The notes under the pieces are model-generated. The model had not been told where the DNA came from. It saw only the letters and a program-made list of their open reading frames with translations, and did not search any database. Positions 30,715 through 42,621 of a stretch of 64,000 nt of DNA are shown piece by piece. Numbering within the stretch: position 1 is the stretch's first letter; each line of letters starts with the position of its first letter. The translations under genes were made by a program, and so were the position numbers. This stretch comes from Mytilus galloprovincialis (Eukaryota > Mollusca > Bivalvia > Mytilida > Mytilidae). The stretch lies in contig NC_134845.1 of the NCBI RefSeq assembly GCF_965363235.1, positions 61,719,261 through 61,783,260 of the forward strand, written 5' to 3'.

Positions 30715-33700
30715 GGATTATATGTGTTATGCAATGAATTTAAAATTGTAATTGACTTCCAATATATTAAATTATATACATATTATGAATCAAGTCAGGA
30801 ATTTGACAATTGTTTTCGAGTTTGAGTTCGTTTTGTTTTTGTGTAATTAATTTTCATCAATAAATATATAATCAGTCCAGGTGTAAAACATTAAGTCGAA
30901 AATTAAGTTACATATTTAGTTACGCTTCACATTTTGTTAAAACATATATATGAAGTAACGTTTTAGCCATTTTGAAAACAGATTTTTTTAATCAATTTGA
31001 CAAATGGAATATCATAATTATAATCTCATATAAAAACTGAACAGTTATTTAATCAAACGTATACCATATTTGATGTAGAAGTTAGTTTTTTTCGATGTGT
31101 TCAAATTTACATTGAATAAAAATAATACAATTTGTACATTCCACCTTCTTGATTAAGATACTGCATCACATATATTAGACTAACACAACAGTATAATGTA
31201 CATAGACAACACAGCATTTTTTTAATTTCCTGATTTTAGTGGGAATAAGTAATGTCATCAGTCTTATTAAAATTGTATGACTAAATTACTGAAGTTCTGT
31301 ATTAAATCAATTAGAATTGAATAGTGCAGAAACAATTTCACACGTGAATAGGTAACAATTTCACACGTTCATAGTTAATGTTCTAAGAATTTGGTCCTAT
31401 AACACAATTGTCGTAGTGCATTTCTTTTAGACAATAAATGAAAAATTAAAAAATCCCACCTACGCCTTTTCAAAAATATTTTTACAGTGTGTTGTACTAA
31501 TTTTGGGCCAAATTATATCAAAATTATAGAAAATTTTATCAGCTGCTACTAAAAATATAGACAAATTTATGTGAAGTGGGTCTAGATATCTTTTGACAGC
31601 TTCCAAAATGCTAATTTTTGACCTTTTCAGCTTGACCAAATCACTACTTTATTTTAAAATTGATGACACAGATTCTTAACATTGTAATATCCTCCCCCTA
31701 CTTGCTATTTGAGGCATAAAACATGAAAAAATAATTTTGAAAGGGGTATAAAACAAAAATTCACACTGTCCACACTATATTCGTGAATAACGAACATAAA
31801 CAAATTGTTTCCCCGGGTCATATTTACACTTTCCTTTAAATCGTACAGCCATATATTTTTTAGATCATGGACAGGACTTGATACTCGCAAAATTTTGGCA
31901 TTGAAGTTATGTATCAGTGCATCATTGTCGCTTGTTCGAGTCAATCTGCGTCAATTTATCAACGAAATGCACGTGACTTTATTGATACAAAGGATGACCT
32001 ATTTTAACTATATTTGTACGCGTAAAATAGTAATACGAACTTTACCATTATAATCCATATTCTCAACAAAAAAAGAACAGTTACATCAAAATTGCAGATA
32101 CACAGAATGATGGCATTTTATTTGTCGATACTGACTTCATCAGTTTGTTTATCAGCTCACCCTAATAGACACGCTTGCTATTCCTGCTAATAGAGTCACT
32201 TGGAAAAACAAAAACGCCATTATTCTATATTCATCACATCTAAATAACAGAGCCTTGCAAAAGTTCATCACAACCAACCTCAAGTTTAACATAAATAATG
32301 GAGATACTTCAGAATAGCTACATATAATAATGTCTGTCTCAAAATATGCTGTTCATAGCGGGAATCATATACGACTAACACATTACCATTGATATCGGAA
32401 GCTATACCTTTATTGTAGAGAAATTACGTAGAATACTTTGTTGGCAAGTTTTACTTGTGTAATCTACAAGTATTCGATAATAAAATGAACTTATATTCAC
32501 TTGTCTGCTCGATTAAGGTGACAGTAATATACATCGATGTTCAAATTGTTTAAATCGATTTAAAATATGCACCAAGGTTAAAAAAACATGCATTTATTTA
32601 ATTTTTTGCACTCCAAAAGGAGTGCGACTGGTTGTGTTGATACATTTACATACTGCGTTTATGATTTACACCTTACCGTTTGTCAATTGAACTTCTGGCT
32701 ATACACTTAGTATATAATTGTTGATTCACAATATGAATTCACCGATTCAAAGTAGGAGTTTGAGGAACCTGAAACAAAATGATAAAAACTTCCTGCTAAA
32801 TCTGTATACTTATTTAAACTTATGCTATCTGATTAAGTATACAAACTTATACTTATACTCTCTGATTTTGTTCGTATCACAACAAGGATTGGCGGTCACA
32901 TGAGCGGTTATATTTATAATAAAAATTTGATTATAAGGACATCGAAACACAATTTTTTAATTACATTTCGAAACCTATCTCTGGTCTTTTTTTTTATAAC
33001 ATACATTTTCCAATGGTCATATGATAAATGACCAATGCATTTTAGTATTTCTTATCATTTTGTATCATATAAGTTGTTAGCACTTAATATGTATTAGTGT
33101 TTTATTTGAGACATGTTCATAATATTACGTAATAAATGTTATTTTCAAATTAAAAGTAAACTTATCAATCAAGGACTAAAAAATTAAAAAATGACCAGGC
33201 GGTAAGGTTATTTTTGATCACTTCAAATTTGACAACTATCTGTCGAATACAGGACAACATTTTGAAGCTGTGAATGTTACCGTACGGCCTTCAACAATGA
33301 CACAACCAATACATGTAAATATATATGCTATATTTGAATGCAAAATGCCCCCATATGGCAATATATAAAACAGCTGAAGCGTTAAATATAATTGCGTAAT
33401 TAATACTACAAGAAAGAAAAAACATGTCTTTTTTTCTATGCATAAATTCCTTATATTTGCGAAAACACTCATTCAAAGGTAAACAATCGTGAATAGGACA
33501 AACAGTTTCGCATGTTTTTGATGAGCAGACAATTGACTTAATTCATAAATATATATAGAATAATTCGGGCTCACCTGATATTTTACTGTGATAAAGTCAG
33601 TATCAAAAACAAAAAGTCCTTTATTCTGTTTATCGGTAATTTAAAAAAAAAAAATAACTGCAATAAATGAGAAAATAACAAACGAACTACTTTTTCGCGT

Positions 33701-33715
33701 CGAATGATGGCGAAT
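30715..33715. other. 3-kb gene-free stretch
   Basis: A/T-rich. I see only a perfect hairpin GCACTCCAAAAGGAGTGC at 32608-32625 and a short AAGTCAGGAATTTGACAATT repeat piece at 30790. No open frame here shows a domain. Confidence 0.5.
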
Positions 33716-33884
33716 CACACTTGACGTCACAGGCTGCGTTACGTCATTCGAAATTTTGTCACAGTGCAGTAAACATGGCATTCTCTTGCACACAGTATTG
33801 AAAATGAATTAATGCATGCGTTTTATTTTAATATTCTGCTTTGGACATGACTCTAACAATGCCAATTATAAAGGGAGCATACCG
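33716..33884 (+). promoter_or_regulatory. Possible promoter and first exon
   Basis: A CRE-like TTGACGTCA (33722) and TTACGTCAT (33740) precede an ATG at 33816 that encodes MRFILIFCFGHDSNNANYKG and ends at a good donor CCG|GTAAGT (33884). The hydrophobic start is short for a signal peptide. A candidate downstream exon is GTAAAACAAATACTTCCCAA at about 34774 (VKQILPKKQKEETPLGTAPG). This is suggestive only. Confidence 0.25.
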
Positions 33885-35424
33885 GTAAGTCAGATTTCTT
33901 TATTTTTCACAAAGCATCAGCAGTCAGAAAATTTACGATCAGATTTGTCATCATTTTATACAAATGTAGTTCAACGACAAATTATAATTATATTTTGCTT
34001 AGTTTAGTGATTAAAATTCCATTTATCTTGTCATAAATCGCTCAGTGTTCACCATGAAAACGATCACATTGATTTTAAATAATTTTAAGAAAGCATCGTA
34101 AGCAGACATTTACTATAGGAGGTAATGTAAAAAAGGGGGGAGACAATAGAAGTTCCGTTCACTTGTTAACAACACCTCGATTTTGGCAAAAACAGTTAAC
34201 AAAAAATGCAAAAATGCTGATAACAGTTAACAAACAGGGTCGAAAACAGTGAACAGCTTTAATTGATACCAGACAACAGTAAACAACACCTTGAAAAGGG
34301 CCATAACAAGTTAGCACAAAAGAGGTATTCCCCCCACCACCCCCTCATGTAAGCTGACTGTGAATTGTTTTAACAAGCTTATTTCTTGTCGACTTCATAT
34401 TTCAAACACTTTAATAGACGTCACTCAACTGTTAGCTGAAAATTGTTGCTTTTTTCAAAGTCATGTTCACTAATTTTCAACACGGACCAAATATATGAAA
34501 CTTAGAGTTTCCCCCTCCCCTTTTTAAATTTATCCTAGATTCCTTTTGAATATGTTAACTTTTTTGTTCTTTGTTTTATGAATATCTGTCTTTATATTCA
34601 CACTAAATCCACATCTTTTAAAACTGTATATGATCATGATGGTCCCATAAAAATGTCGAAAATGCGTACATTTCATTTTTTCTAGCTTCTTTCGTGCGAT
34701 AGCGGTACCTTTTTGGTTACTATTTATGTGTTGCGTCTAAATAGTAATTGTGACACTTCATAGTGACTGAACAGGTAAAACAAATACTTCCCAAGAAGCA
34801 GAAAGAAGAAACACCACTTGGAACAGCACCAGGCTATGTATTGGTATATACTATTGTATCATGAATAAAAACTCAGATTTCTAAATCTATCAAGTTTTCT
34901 ATACATTTTCTGTTCACATTTTGATTTTCACAACAATCGTTCAAAAAGGCTAAACTAATTTTGTGAAAGTTTCGATCAATGACAAGACTTAGTGTTTCAT
35001 TCGTCAAAAAAATCGAGCGTTTTTTGCGAAAATAATCACGCGCAATTTTGTGAATGAAAGGGGGAAAGTAGATCATTTTGCGTTGAATTTGAGCATGCCA
35101 TTTGCGTACTAACCCAATAATTTTTATATCACGGCCAGTCTACTGATACTGACATTATCAGCGAGTACACATCAAAGGAATTATGTACAAATTACCGATA
35201 AACGATTTTACTGGGCAATTTTTATAATATCTAGATCATTGGTTCTGGTAAAGTTGGCGTCATTCAGCTGTTATTTCAAAATATGTTCTCTAATAAAGTT
35301 CGATGTTGGGGCGCCCATTCTAATATTTGATTGGGCATTTTCTGTAATTGGTGTTCTTGTGTGTGTTTGTGAATATATTTTTGTCACTTAGTGTTATTAT
35401 TTTAGCAATTTATTTTAACAAAGT
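33885..35424. other. Gene-poor stretch with one repeat
   Basis: 34120-34340 holds repeated AACAGTTAAC/AACAGTGAAC words between a G run (34133) and a C run (34331), probably a decayed inverted-repeat element. The rest is featureless. Confidence 0.4.
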
Positions 35425-35690
35425 CATATAGGCGGAACGTTTAACTACCAAAAAAAACCAGGTTTAATCCCCCATGTTTCATAAAATATCCTGTACTAAT
35501 CAGGAATATTGCAGTTGCTATGAAATAGTTCGGTTCTATCTATGTTGGCGATTGTTGTTGTTGCACTCTCATAGTTGATGTGTTTCCCTCGGTTTGAGTT
35601 TGTAAACCGAATTTGTTTTCTCTCTATCGATTTATGACTTTTTAACATCGGTATAATAGTGTTGCCTTTATTTATAAAGATGTCATAGTT
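35425..35690 (+). repeat. Interspersed repeat fused to tail-B end block
   Basis: CCAGGTTTAATCCCCCATGT and CCTGTACTAATCAGGAATAT match the 6985 family. They continue into GATGTGTTTCCCTCGGTTTG and GTGTTGCCTTTATTTA, the end of RT tail B. Confidence 0.65.
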
Positions 35691-36454
35691 TGGAACATAA
35701 TGTATAGTTTCATACTTAGTTGCATCAGTTTAAAGTTATGTTTTCTGCAAAAAAGATTATTCATGAATCACAGTCGACATAATCATATATTTCCGATACT
35801 TTTCAATGGACAATTAAATCTGAAGGAAAATTGAAAAAAGAGAGAAAAAACTTCCTTATAACAGAAAAACTGACTTGTTATTCTTAGAAACATCATTTTG
35901 TTGGTATTCAATCATTACGATCAAATTTTAACAATCATCAGTTTTAAACACTTGAATAAATGTACTTAAAAAGGAAAATGAAACTTAATAACAGTGATTT
36001 TAGTTATACATCTCTCTTTGTTTCTTTAATACAACAATAATCAGTGTACACATGTTGGATGTAGTAATGAATTCAAGTTTGTGTTTGTACCAAACAAAGC
36101 TATCTGCCAAAATTCCCAACTGACAGTCATACGTCTTCATAAAATTTTTTGGGATAAGATCAGACAAAGAGAAAAGCGCATTGCATACATCATAGACAAA
36201 TAATGAATACTATATGAGTTACTTCATGACGATTTAAAAGGAATGAAGGAGTTTAACTTGTCAAATCATTTGACAGAAGCAGAAAAAAAAATCTTATAAC
36301 CACACTCACCTTCCCCCTCTATGATGATCCAAAAATACAATCGTCTTGTATACGATTGATGACTTGACTGGAGCAGTTATGTTCAACGTAACCAAATATA
36401 AACGATAAACAATATTACCACCTATATCTTGATTCTCTAGAGGAAAACCAAACA
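35691..36454. other. Gene-free stretch
   Basis: A/T-rich; nothing supported. Confidence 0.45.
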
Positions 36455-37190
36455 GTATATAAAAGAAGAACAAAAGATACCAAAGGGACAGTCAAACTCA
36501 TAAATCTAAAATAAACTGACAACGCCATGGCTAAAAATGAAAAGGCAAACAGAAAAACAATAGTACACATGACACAACATAGAAAACTAAAGAATAAACA
36601 ACACAACCCCACCAAAAACTAGGGGTGATCTCAGGTGCTCCGGAAGGGTAAGCAGATCCTGCTCCACATGTCGCACCCGTCGTGTTGCTTATGTGATTAC
36701 AAATCCGGTAAATAGTCTAATTCGGTAGGTCACATTCATGAAAGGGAAGGGGGTTGTAGTTACGACGTCAGGAACATATCCGATATCATTTGTGAAACGG
36801 TTATTCCATAACGGTCAACCAACTCGTGATGGCGTCCGTAAAATTTACGAAGGGATGATTTCAACTTTACCATTTGGAACTCTTGGTTTAATAGCTTCCT
36901 TGTGAGCAGTAACCCTCTATCAAGAAAATCATAATAGGAAATGCAAGCACGGGAATATCGTATCAATTGGGAGATATATACCCCGTATGCAGGTGCTGCT
37001 GGAATGTTGCTACTTAGAAATGGAAAGTTCACAATTGTAAAGCTGAAATCATCTCTTTTGTCGTAAAGTTTTGTTTTCAACCGACCCTCATTGTCAATTT
37101 CTAGATGTAAGTCAAGATATGAAGCCGACCTAACTGTATCTGTAATATCCTTTATCTCCAATTCGAAGGGATAGATGCATCCATTGTATA
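36455..37190 (-). mobile_element. 5'-truncated RT copy with tail type A
   Basis: The - strand frame reads ELEIKDITDTVRSASYLDLH, then EIDNEGRLKTKLYDKRDDFS, PAAPAYGVYISQLIRYSRAC and YGRHHELVDRYGITVSQMIS, ending at 36760; this is the part of the RT after the YIDD box. Tail A (ACGACGGGTGCGACATGTGG... GCCATGGCGTTGTCAGTTTA... GGTATCTTTTGTTCTTCT) follows to about 36455. Homology begins abruptly near 37190, so the copy is 5'-truncated. The frame is unbroken, indicating a fairly young insertion. Residues encoded above 37190 are not part of the RT. Confidence 0.8.
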
Positions 37191-38097
37191 GTTCATGATA
37201 ATTAAAATAACTATAAAAGGAATATCCGAAATACTTGACATCACAGATGAGAAAACTTTCAAAGAAAATAAATAGCATCAGTATCCTGAATAGAATGTTT
37301 ACACAATGTTTTGGGATATAACTAACTTTGTGTAAACAAAGACTCATCTATTTGCTTTTAACTACTATATGGATAAAACATGTTAGAGCAAAAATTATAT
37401 TATTCTGGATAATGACATGCGAATTGTGATTATGATCTGCATGTAAAGTAAGACCATATTATCAATATTTTGTTGATGTGAAACCATGGCCAGTATGCAT
37501 AATTCTGTATATGAACCTTGACCGGATGGAACAGTATGTAAAGCTTAACATGAATATATACGATACATAATAACTTAAAGTGAAATGCAATTAAATTTAC
37601 CTTTCCTTTAATGAAGATGCTTGTAACATTATCAATTAAACTACACCATTTTACACTGTAGTTTTAGGCATATGAAAATGAATGTATAAAACATTATTTC
37701 CTGTCGTAAATCGACAGTACTTGTCCTGGAGATTATTTGATTGGCTCATAATTTAACACATAGATGTACAGATATTCATGATACATTGATTTTTGTTCTT
37801 TAGGTTTTTGCCTGTTATCATTTTATATACATTCAATGATATTTTACGAATCATTGTGGTTCTCCACAAGTGTGTTCATAACAGAATCCCAGAAATATAT
37901 GATTCCATTTTTTTTTTGTTGTCATGAGAAAGTTCTTTGATCTTACATCTGAACATAGAGAATGTTAATATAAGGTATTAGACACCTAGTTTTTAGCAAA
38001 TCTTTGTATGTATTTTGTCGGGTTTTATTCTTTTTTTTTCTTACCACGGTGCTGTCAGCTAGCCTTCGACATATGTGTTTGAGTATACTATAAAATT
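37191..38097. other. Gene-free stretch
   Basis: A/T-rich; nothing supported. Confidence 0.45.
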
Positions 38098-38360
38098 GAG
38101 AATGGAAATGGGGAATGTGTCAAAGAGACAACAACCCGACCAAATAAAAAACAACAGCAGAGGGTCACCAACAGGTCTTCAATGTAGCGAGAAATTCCCG
38201 CACCCGGAGGCGTCCTTCAGCTGGCCCCTAAACAAATATATACTAGTCCAGTGATAATGAACGCCATACTAATTTCCAAATTGTACACAAGAAACTAAAA
38301 TTAAAATAATACAAGACTAACAAAGGCCAGAGGCTCCTGACTTGGGACAGGCGCAAAAAT
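38098..38360 (-). repeat. Mussel interspersed repeat
   Basis: Carries GGAAATGGGGAATGTGTCAA, CACCAACAGGTCTTCAATGT, TCCTTCAGCTGGCCCCTAAA and GGCTCCTGACTTGGGACAGG. The last block is the inverse of the CTGTCCCAAGTCAGGAGCCT at 42276. Confidence 0.75.
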
Positions 38361-39594
38361 GCCTATGTATATTTACATTCTATTTGATTACTCTTCTATC
38401 AAAAAACTCCCCATCACATACACATGGAACAAGAGTTTTTCATCGAAAACTAACTGCATCTATAATTTCTGTAAACGGAAGTATTTGAGAACATATCAAA
38501 TATTCATTACATCAGACGGTTGACATTATTCATTTTATCAAATGTGTTTGATTATTTAATTTTCAAAATAAAACGTTATGCTTTAACTGTGAAGAAAAGA
38601 GTTACAGGTAATAGTCGTTATGTCGAAGTAAGGAGGAAATTAAATCTTAATATGAACGTAATGAGTTCATGGAATAATACAATTTATTTGAATGTACAGC
38701 TGTATTCCAAAATTGAGATTAGAGATGGACGTCAACAAAACAGTGAATTATTAGTTCGCAATATACATGGTACAATAGATGATGTGATATAAACAAACAT
38801 TTAAATGTCAACAGTTTACGAATACATAGGAGGAACATTATAAGTTGCTGTTAACCTTTAAATAGTCCCATTGATACCCCAAGCAGAGACAAATGAAAAA
38901 AAAACTTTAACCCACAAATTTCATAAATCATAACAAAACCCCTCCAGACAACACTGTATACATTTTTGCTAACTTAAGAATTTAGGAAAATGTTGAAACG
39001 ATTACCCGTATTAAGATAACCTTAATCTATTCGATGATATATTTATTTGTCAGATTCGATAATTAAAAACGTTTTGTTGTTATTATTGCAGTCTGTGATA
39101 AACATTCGTTGCTTACTGCGTTAATATAACTAGAATTATATAAAGCAGTCAGTTATGGAAGCTAAAAAAACCCCCAGAAAAATCTTCCTGGTTAACGAAT
39201 TGTAAAGCACTTGTTGAGATGCTATCTGCTATTGTTTGTGGTGAAACAAAGGGATGGAAAACTACTGATAAAAATTATAAATAACTTGAGTAAGTTAACT
39301 TTAAAGGAAATTGAAACACAAATTTACCATGTTTACTAAATCATCTTTCGAAACCCACTCATTTTCTATATTTATACATACATTTCCATGTAGTCGCAAG
39401 TAAAAATATTATGTGTATTAAATCTCTTAATATCAAACAAGTTATTATACAAATTCCTGTCAGGGGTTATTCCAGTTCATGTTACTGTTCACCAACTAGT
39501 ACAAGTAGACTTTTCGTATTGGATATGCTTGTCACTTGATGATTACTGTATAATATCTCTTATATTATGAGATACTTCGAAAACTTTTGTTAGG
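38361..39594. other. Gene-free stretch
   Basis: A 90-codon frame at 38520-38792 (+) is not recognised and has no start or splice context. Nothing else. Confidence 0.4.
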
Positions 39595-39975
39595 GTTTGG
39601 CATACTGGCCTCTTGATAAAGCAGGAAGCATATAGTACTGATGGAAAATAATTCGATTTTATTCTATTTTCATATTCGCTTTTGAAAATATTAATTCAGG
39701 AGTTCCGTAAAGGCTCTCTATTAGGTTCTTTATTATTCCTTACTTTTGTAATTGACATAGCTGATTATTTGATAAGTTTAACTCGATTGTTTGCTAATTA
39801 CACATCTCCTTTTTACTCCTTCCATCAATAGCCTGTACACAAAACAAAGATTCTTAAATATCGATTTAAAACAAATCTCAACATGTTCTGAAGATAACTT
39901 AATAAATTTTAAACCTACCAAGACAACCGCTATGACATTCTCCTGCAATACCTCCCCAGATGATATTGATATATG
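39595..39975 (+). mobile_element. Jockey-like LINE reverse transcriptase relic
   Basis: Reading frames in pieces give GLLIKQEAY, EFRKGSLLGSLLFLTFVIDI (compare G-VPQGSVLGPLLF-x-I-x-INDI), LTRLFANYTS (from FADDT) and NIDLKQISTCSEDNLINFKP with PTKTTAMTFS. The catalytic Asp-Asp is lost. Several frameshifts. Confidence 0.65.
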
Positions 39976-40019
39976 ATTTCAAAATCAAGAGCACACACAC
40001 ATCATCCGACATTTAGCAT

Positions 40020-40110
40020 AATCCTGACTTGGAACAGGCATTTCCTTGCGTAGAACATGGTAGATTAAATTTGGTTTTGTAGCTAGCTAAACCTCTCACT
40101 TGTATGAAAC
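40020..40110 (-). repeat. Mussel interspersed repeat piece
   Basis: AATCCTGACTTGGAACAGGC and TGTAGCTAGCTAAACCTCTC are the inverse of the repeat at 6985. Confidence 0.7.
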
Positions 40111-40985
40111 GAGTGACAATCTGAATTCCGTATATGTAAACAGAGACTGTTACTGATAGGCCATGCGTATATTTGTTAGTCACATCAAGGATTGCTAACT
40201 CTTACGCTACAGATCGATTGATAGTTTCAAATCAAGTAGAACAATTTGCCTCCTGTTACAGTGTATAAACACTTACGAATTACTTTTGATATCAATGATA
40301 ACTTCCATAGGCTATTATACACATAGTTATATATATAGAAACCATTATAAACTATATTCTTAAAATTGAAATATGTCTCATGTGTATAGAAATTAACAAA
40401 TACGAATATACGAATCATTTTAAGATCAATTATTGCATATATAATGCATGTGAGTTAATGGATAGTTGCACTCAGCCAGATTCCGATAATTTATAACATA
40501 TTAAGTCAAAAACATGATTGTATTTGTAAAGCAGTAGTAACATGCTATAGCAACATAAAAATTATTAAATTGTGACACACAATAAACAGCAGAGATCACT
40601 TTTATAAGATATTACAATAGACAAATAATCAACTAATTAGATGTGATTTCAAATAATTACACAGCTTCCAATTAATGATATAGATTTATGTTTTGTCATA
40701 TTAGGCAACGAACAGATATATTTTAATAAACTCTGAAGCCGTACCAATCTATACACATGACACATAAAAAAAATGGTAATCAACTTCAAAACTTTTCATA
40801 TTACAGCAAGTTCATAATCTGTTTATTTCTTTGTATATTTGTATATCACCCAACCTCAACATTTTCGTCACAGCACCACTACGGAGCTGCGACAAAAATG
40901 TAAGTTATAATTATAATCTTCGTAATATTCAAAGCAAACACCTAATTTAATGATTATATATTATTTATTTATTACATATCTTTTA
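40111..40985. other. Gene-free stretch
   Basis: A/T-rich. At 40986-41026, TATAGCGCCTA...TAGGCGCTTATA forms an 11-bp inverted repeat just before the SINE array. Nothing else. Confidence 0.5.
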
Positions 40986-41102
40986 TATAGCGCCTATCTA
41001 ATAAACATAATTATCTAGGCGCTTATAAAATAAAATTGAAGGAATAAATATATATCACAATGCATACAATAATAGCAAATGAATATATATATATATATAT
41101 AT

Positions 41103-42117
41103 ACAACTCGTCTAAACATCAACCCAACAATGTTAGATCTGTAAATTTGCTTTCGCAAATTTTTGGTTCTTCCCTCGCCGGGATTCGAACCCATGCTACT
41201 GTGATATCGTGACCACAAATCGCCTGCACTGCAGCCGTCCCGCTAGACCATACAACCACCTGGTCTCTCAAAAAAAAGAGCTTTCGCTGGCCGTGTGTTA
41301 CCTTTCCTCGTCAGTTTTAATCTAGCGGCGTACTACAGTACATGATATATAAGGCATGAAGATGTTATTTTTTTCTCTTGATAAATGAAGATGTTATTTT
41401 TACAGATCAGCTAAATTATCTATAGTAAAGGATCCTACAAATTAATGTAATATACAGTCACAGAAAATAATTATATTTATAAGTACGTCTGAGTCAGTGA
41501 CAACTCTACAATAGATGTATCAATGATGGTGATACATGGCTGTGTACATAATGTTTATACAACTCGTCTAAACATCAACCCAACAATGTTAAATCTGTAA
41601 ATTTGCTTTCGCAAATTTTTGGTTCTTCCCTCGCCGGGATTCGAACCCATGCTACTGTGATATCGTGACACCAAATCGCCTTCACTGCAGCCGTCCCGCT
41701 AGACGACACGACCACCTGGGCTCTCAAAAAAAGAGCTTTCGCTGACCGTGTGTTACCTTTCCTCGTCAGTTTTAATCTAGCGGCGTACTACAGTACATGA
41801 TATATAAGGCATGAAGATGTTATTGTTACAGATCAGCTAAATTATCTATAGTAAAGGATCCTACAAATTAATGTAATATACAGTCACAGAAAATAATTAT
41901 ATTTATAAGTACGTCTGAGTCAGTGACAACTCTACAACAGATGTATCCATCGGATCGCCATCAATGATGGTGATACATGGCTGTGTACATAATGTATATA
42001 CAACTCGTCTAAACATCAACCCAACAATGTTAGATCTGTAAATTTGCTTTCGCAAATTTTTGGTTCTTCCCTCGCCGGGATTCGAACCCATGCTACTTTG
42101 ATATCGTGACACCAAAT
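41103..42117 (-). mobile_element. Tandem array of tRNA-derived SINE units (periods 456 and 441 bp)
   Basis: ACAACTCGTCTAAACATCAA starts units at 41103, 41559 and 42000 (last one partial). On the - strand each has a perfect B box GGGTTCGAATCCC (41192-41180, 41648-41636, 42089-42077). The first also has an A-box-like TGGTCTAGCGGGA (41250-41238); in the second it is altered. The spacing and an extra arm between the boxes recall a class II (Leu/Ser-type) tRNA, but acceptor strands do not pair, so this is a SINE head and not a tRNA gene. The body (CAGTTTTAATCTAGCGGCGT, GATCAGCTAAATTATCTATA) is repeated in each unit. A fourth, older unit is at 46330. Confidence 0.75.
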
Positions 42118-42179
42118 ATATGAACATTATTTTTGTCCATCTGATGAGTTAAGCCTTTTCCACTGATTTTTATAGTTCG

Positions 42180-42560
42180 TTCTTATGTTTTACTGTTATA
42201 CCACTGTCCCAGGTTAGGGGGAGGGTTAGGATGCCGCTAACATGTTTAACCCCGCCACATTATTAATAAGTGCCTGTCCCAAGTCAGGAGCCTGTAATTC
42301 AGTGGTTGTCGTTCGTTTATGTGTTACATATTTGTTTTTCGTTAATTTTTTAACATAAATAAGGCCGTTAGTTTTCTCGTTTGACATGTTTGAATTGTTT
42401 TACAATGTCTTATCGAGACCTTTTATAGCTGACTATGCGGTATGGGCTTTGCTCATTGTTGAAGGACGTACGGTGACCTATAGTTGTTAATGTTTGTGTC
42501 ATTTTGGTCTTTTGTGGATAGTTGTCTCATTGGCAATCATACCACATCTTCTCTTTTATA
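42180..42560 (+). repeat. Mussel interspersed repeat, near full length
   Basis: CCCAGGTTAGGGGGAGGGTT, CTGTCCCAAGTCAGGAGCCT, TATGCGGTATGGGCTTTGCT, GTTGAAGGACGTACGGTGAC and TTGGCAATCATACCACATCT. Pieces of it recur at 8985, 15525, 23345, 33270 and 38098. Confidence 0.8.
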
Positions 42561-42621
42561 TATAAGAATGAAACAGAAATTAAATAGAATAATGATGTTA
42601 ATTTAAAGCATTGAAAGGGAA

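Noticed and set aside
32608-32625. Perfect 7-bp hairpin GCACTCCAAAAGGAGTGC
   Set aside because: Too short and isolated to call a regulatory element or RNA gene in this A/T-rich DNA.
36415-36615. 66-codon frame on the - strand, similar to one near 1549-1727
   Set aside because: The shared peptide comes from translating the non-coding RT tail A, not from a conserved protein.
38520-38792. 90-codon frame on the + strand
   Set aside because: Not recognised; internal CAG|GTAA is as likely to be chance; no supporting neighbours.
41171-41265. Possible functional tRNA gene on the - strand
   Set aside because: A and B boxes are good, but the acceptor strands do not pair and the head repeats in each SINE-like unit.
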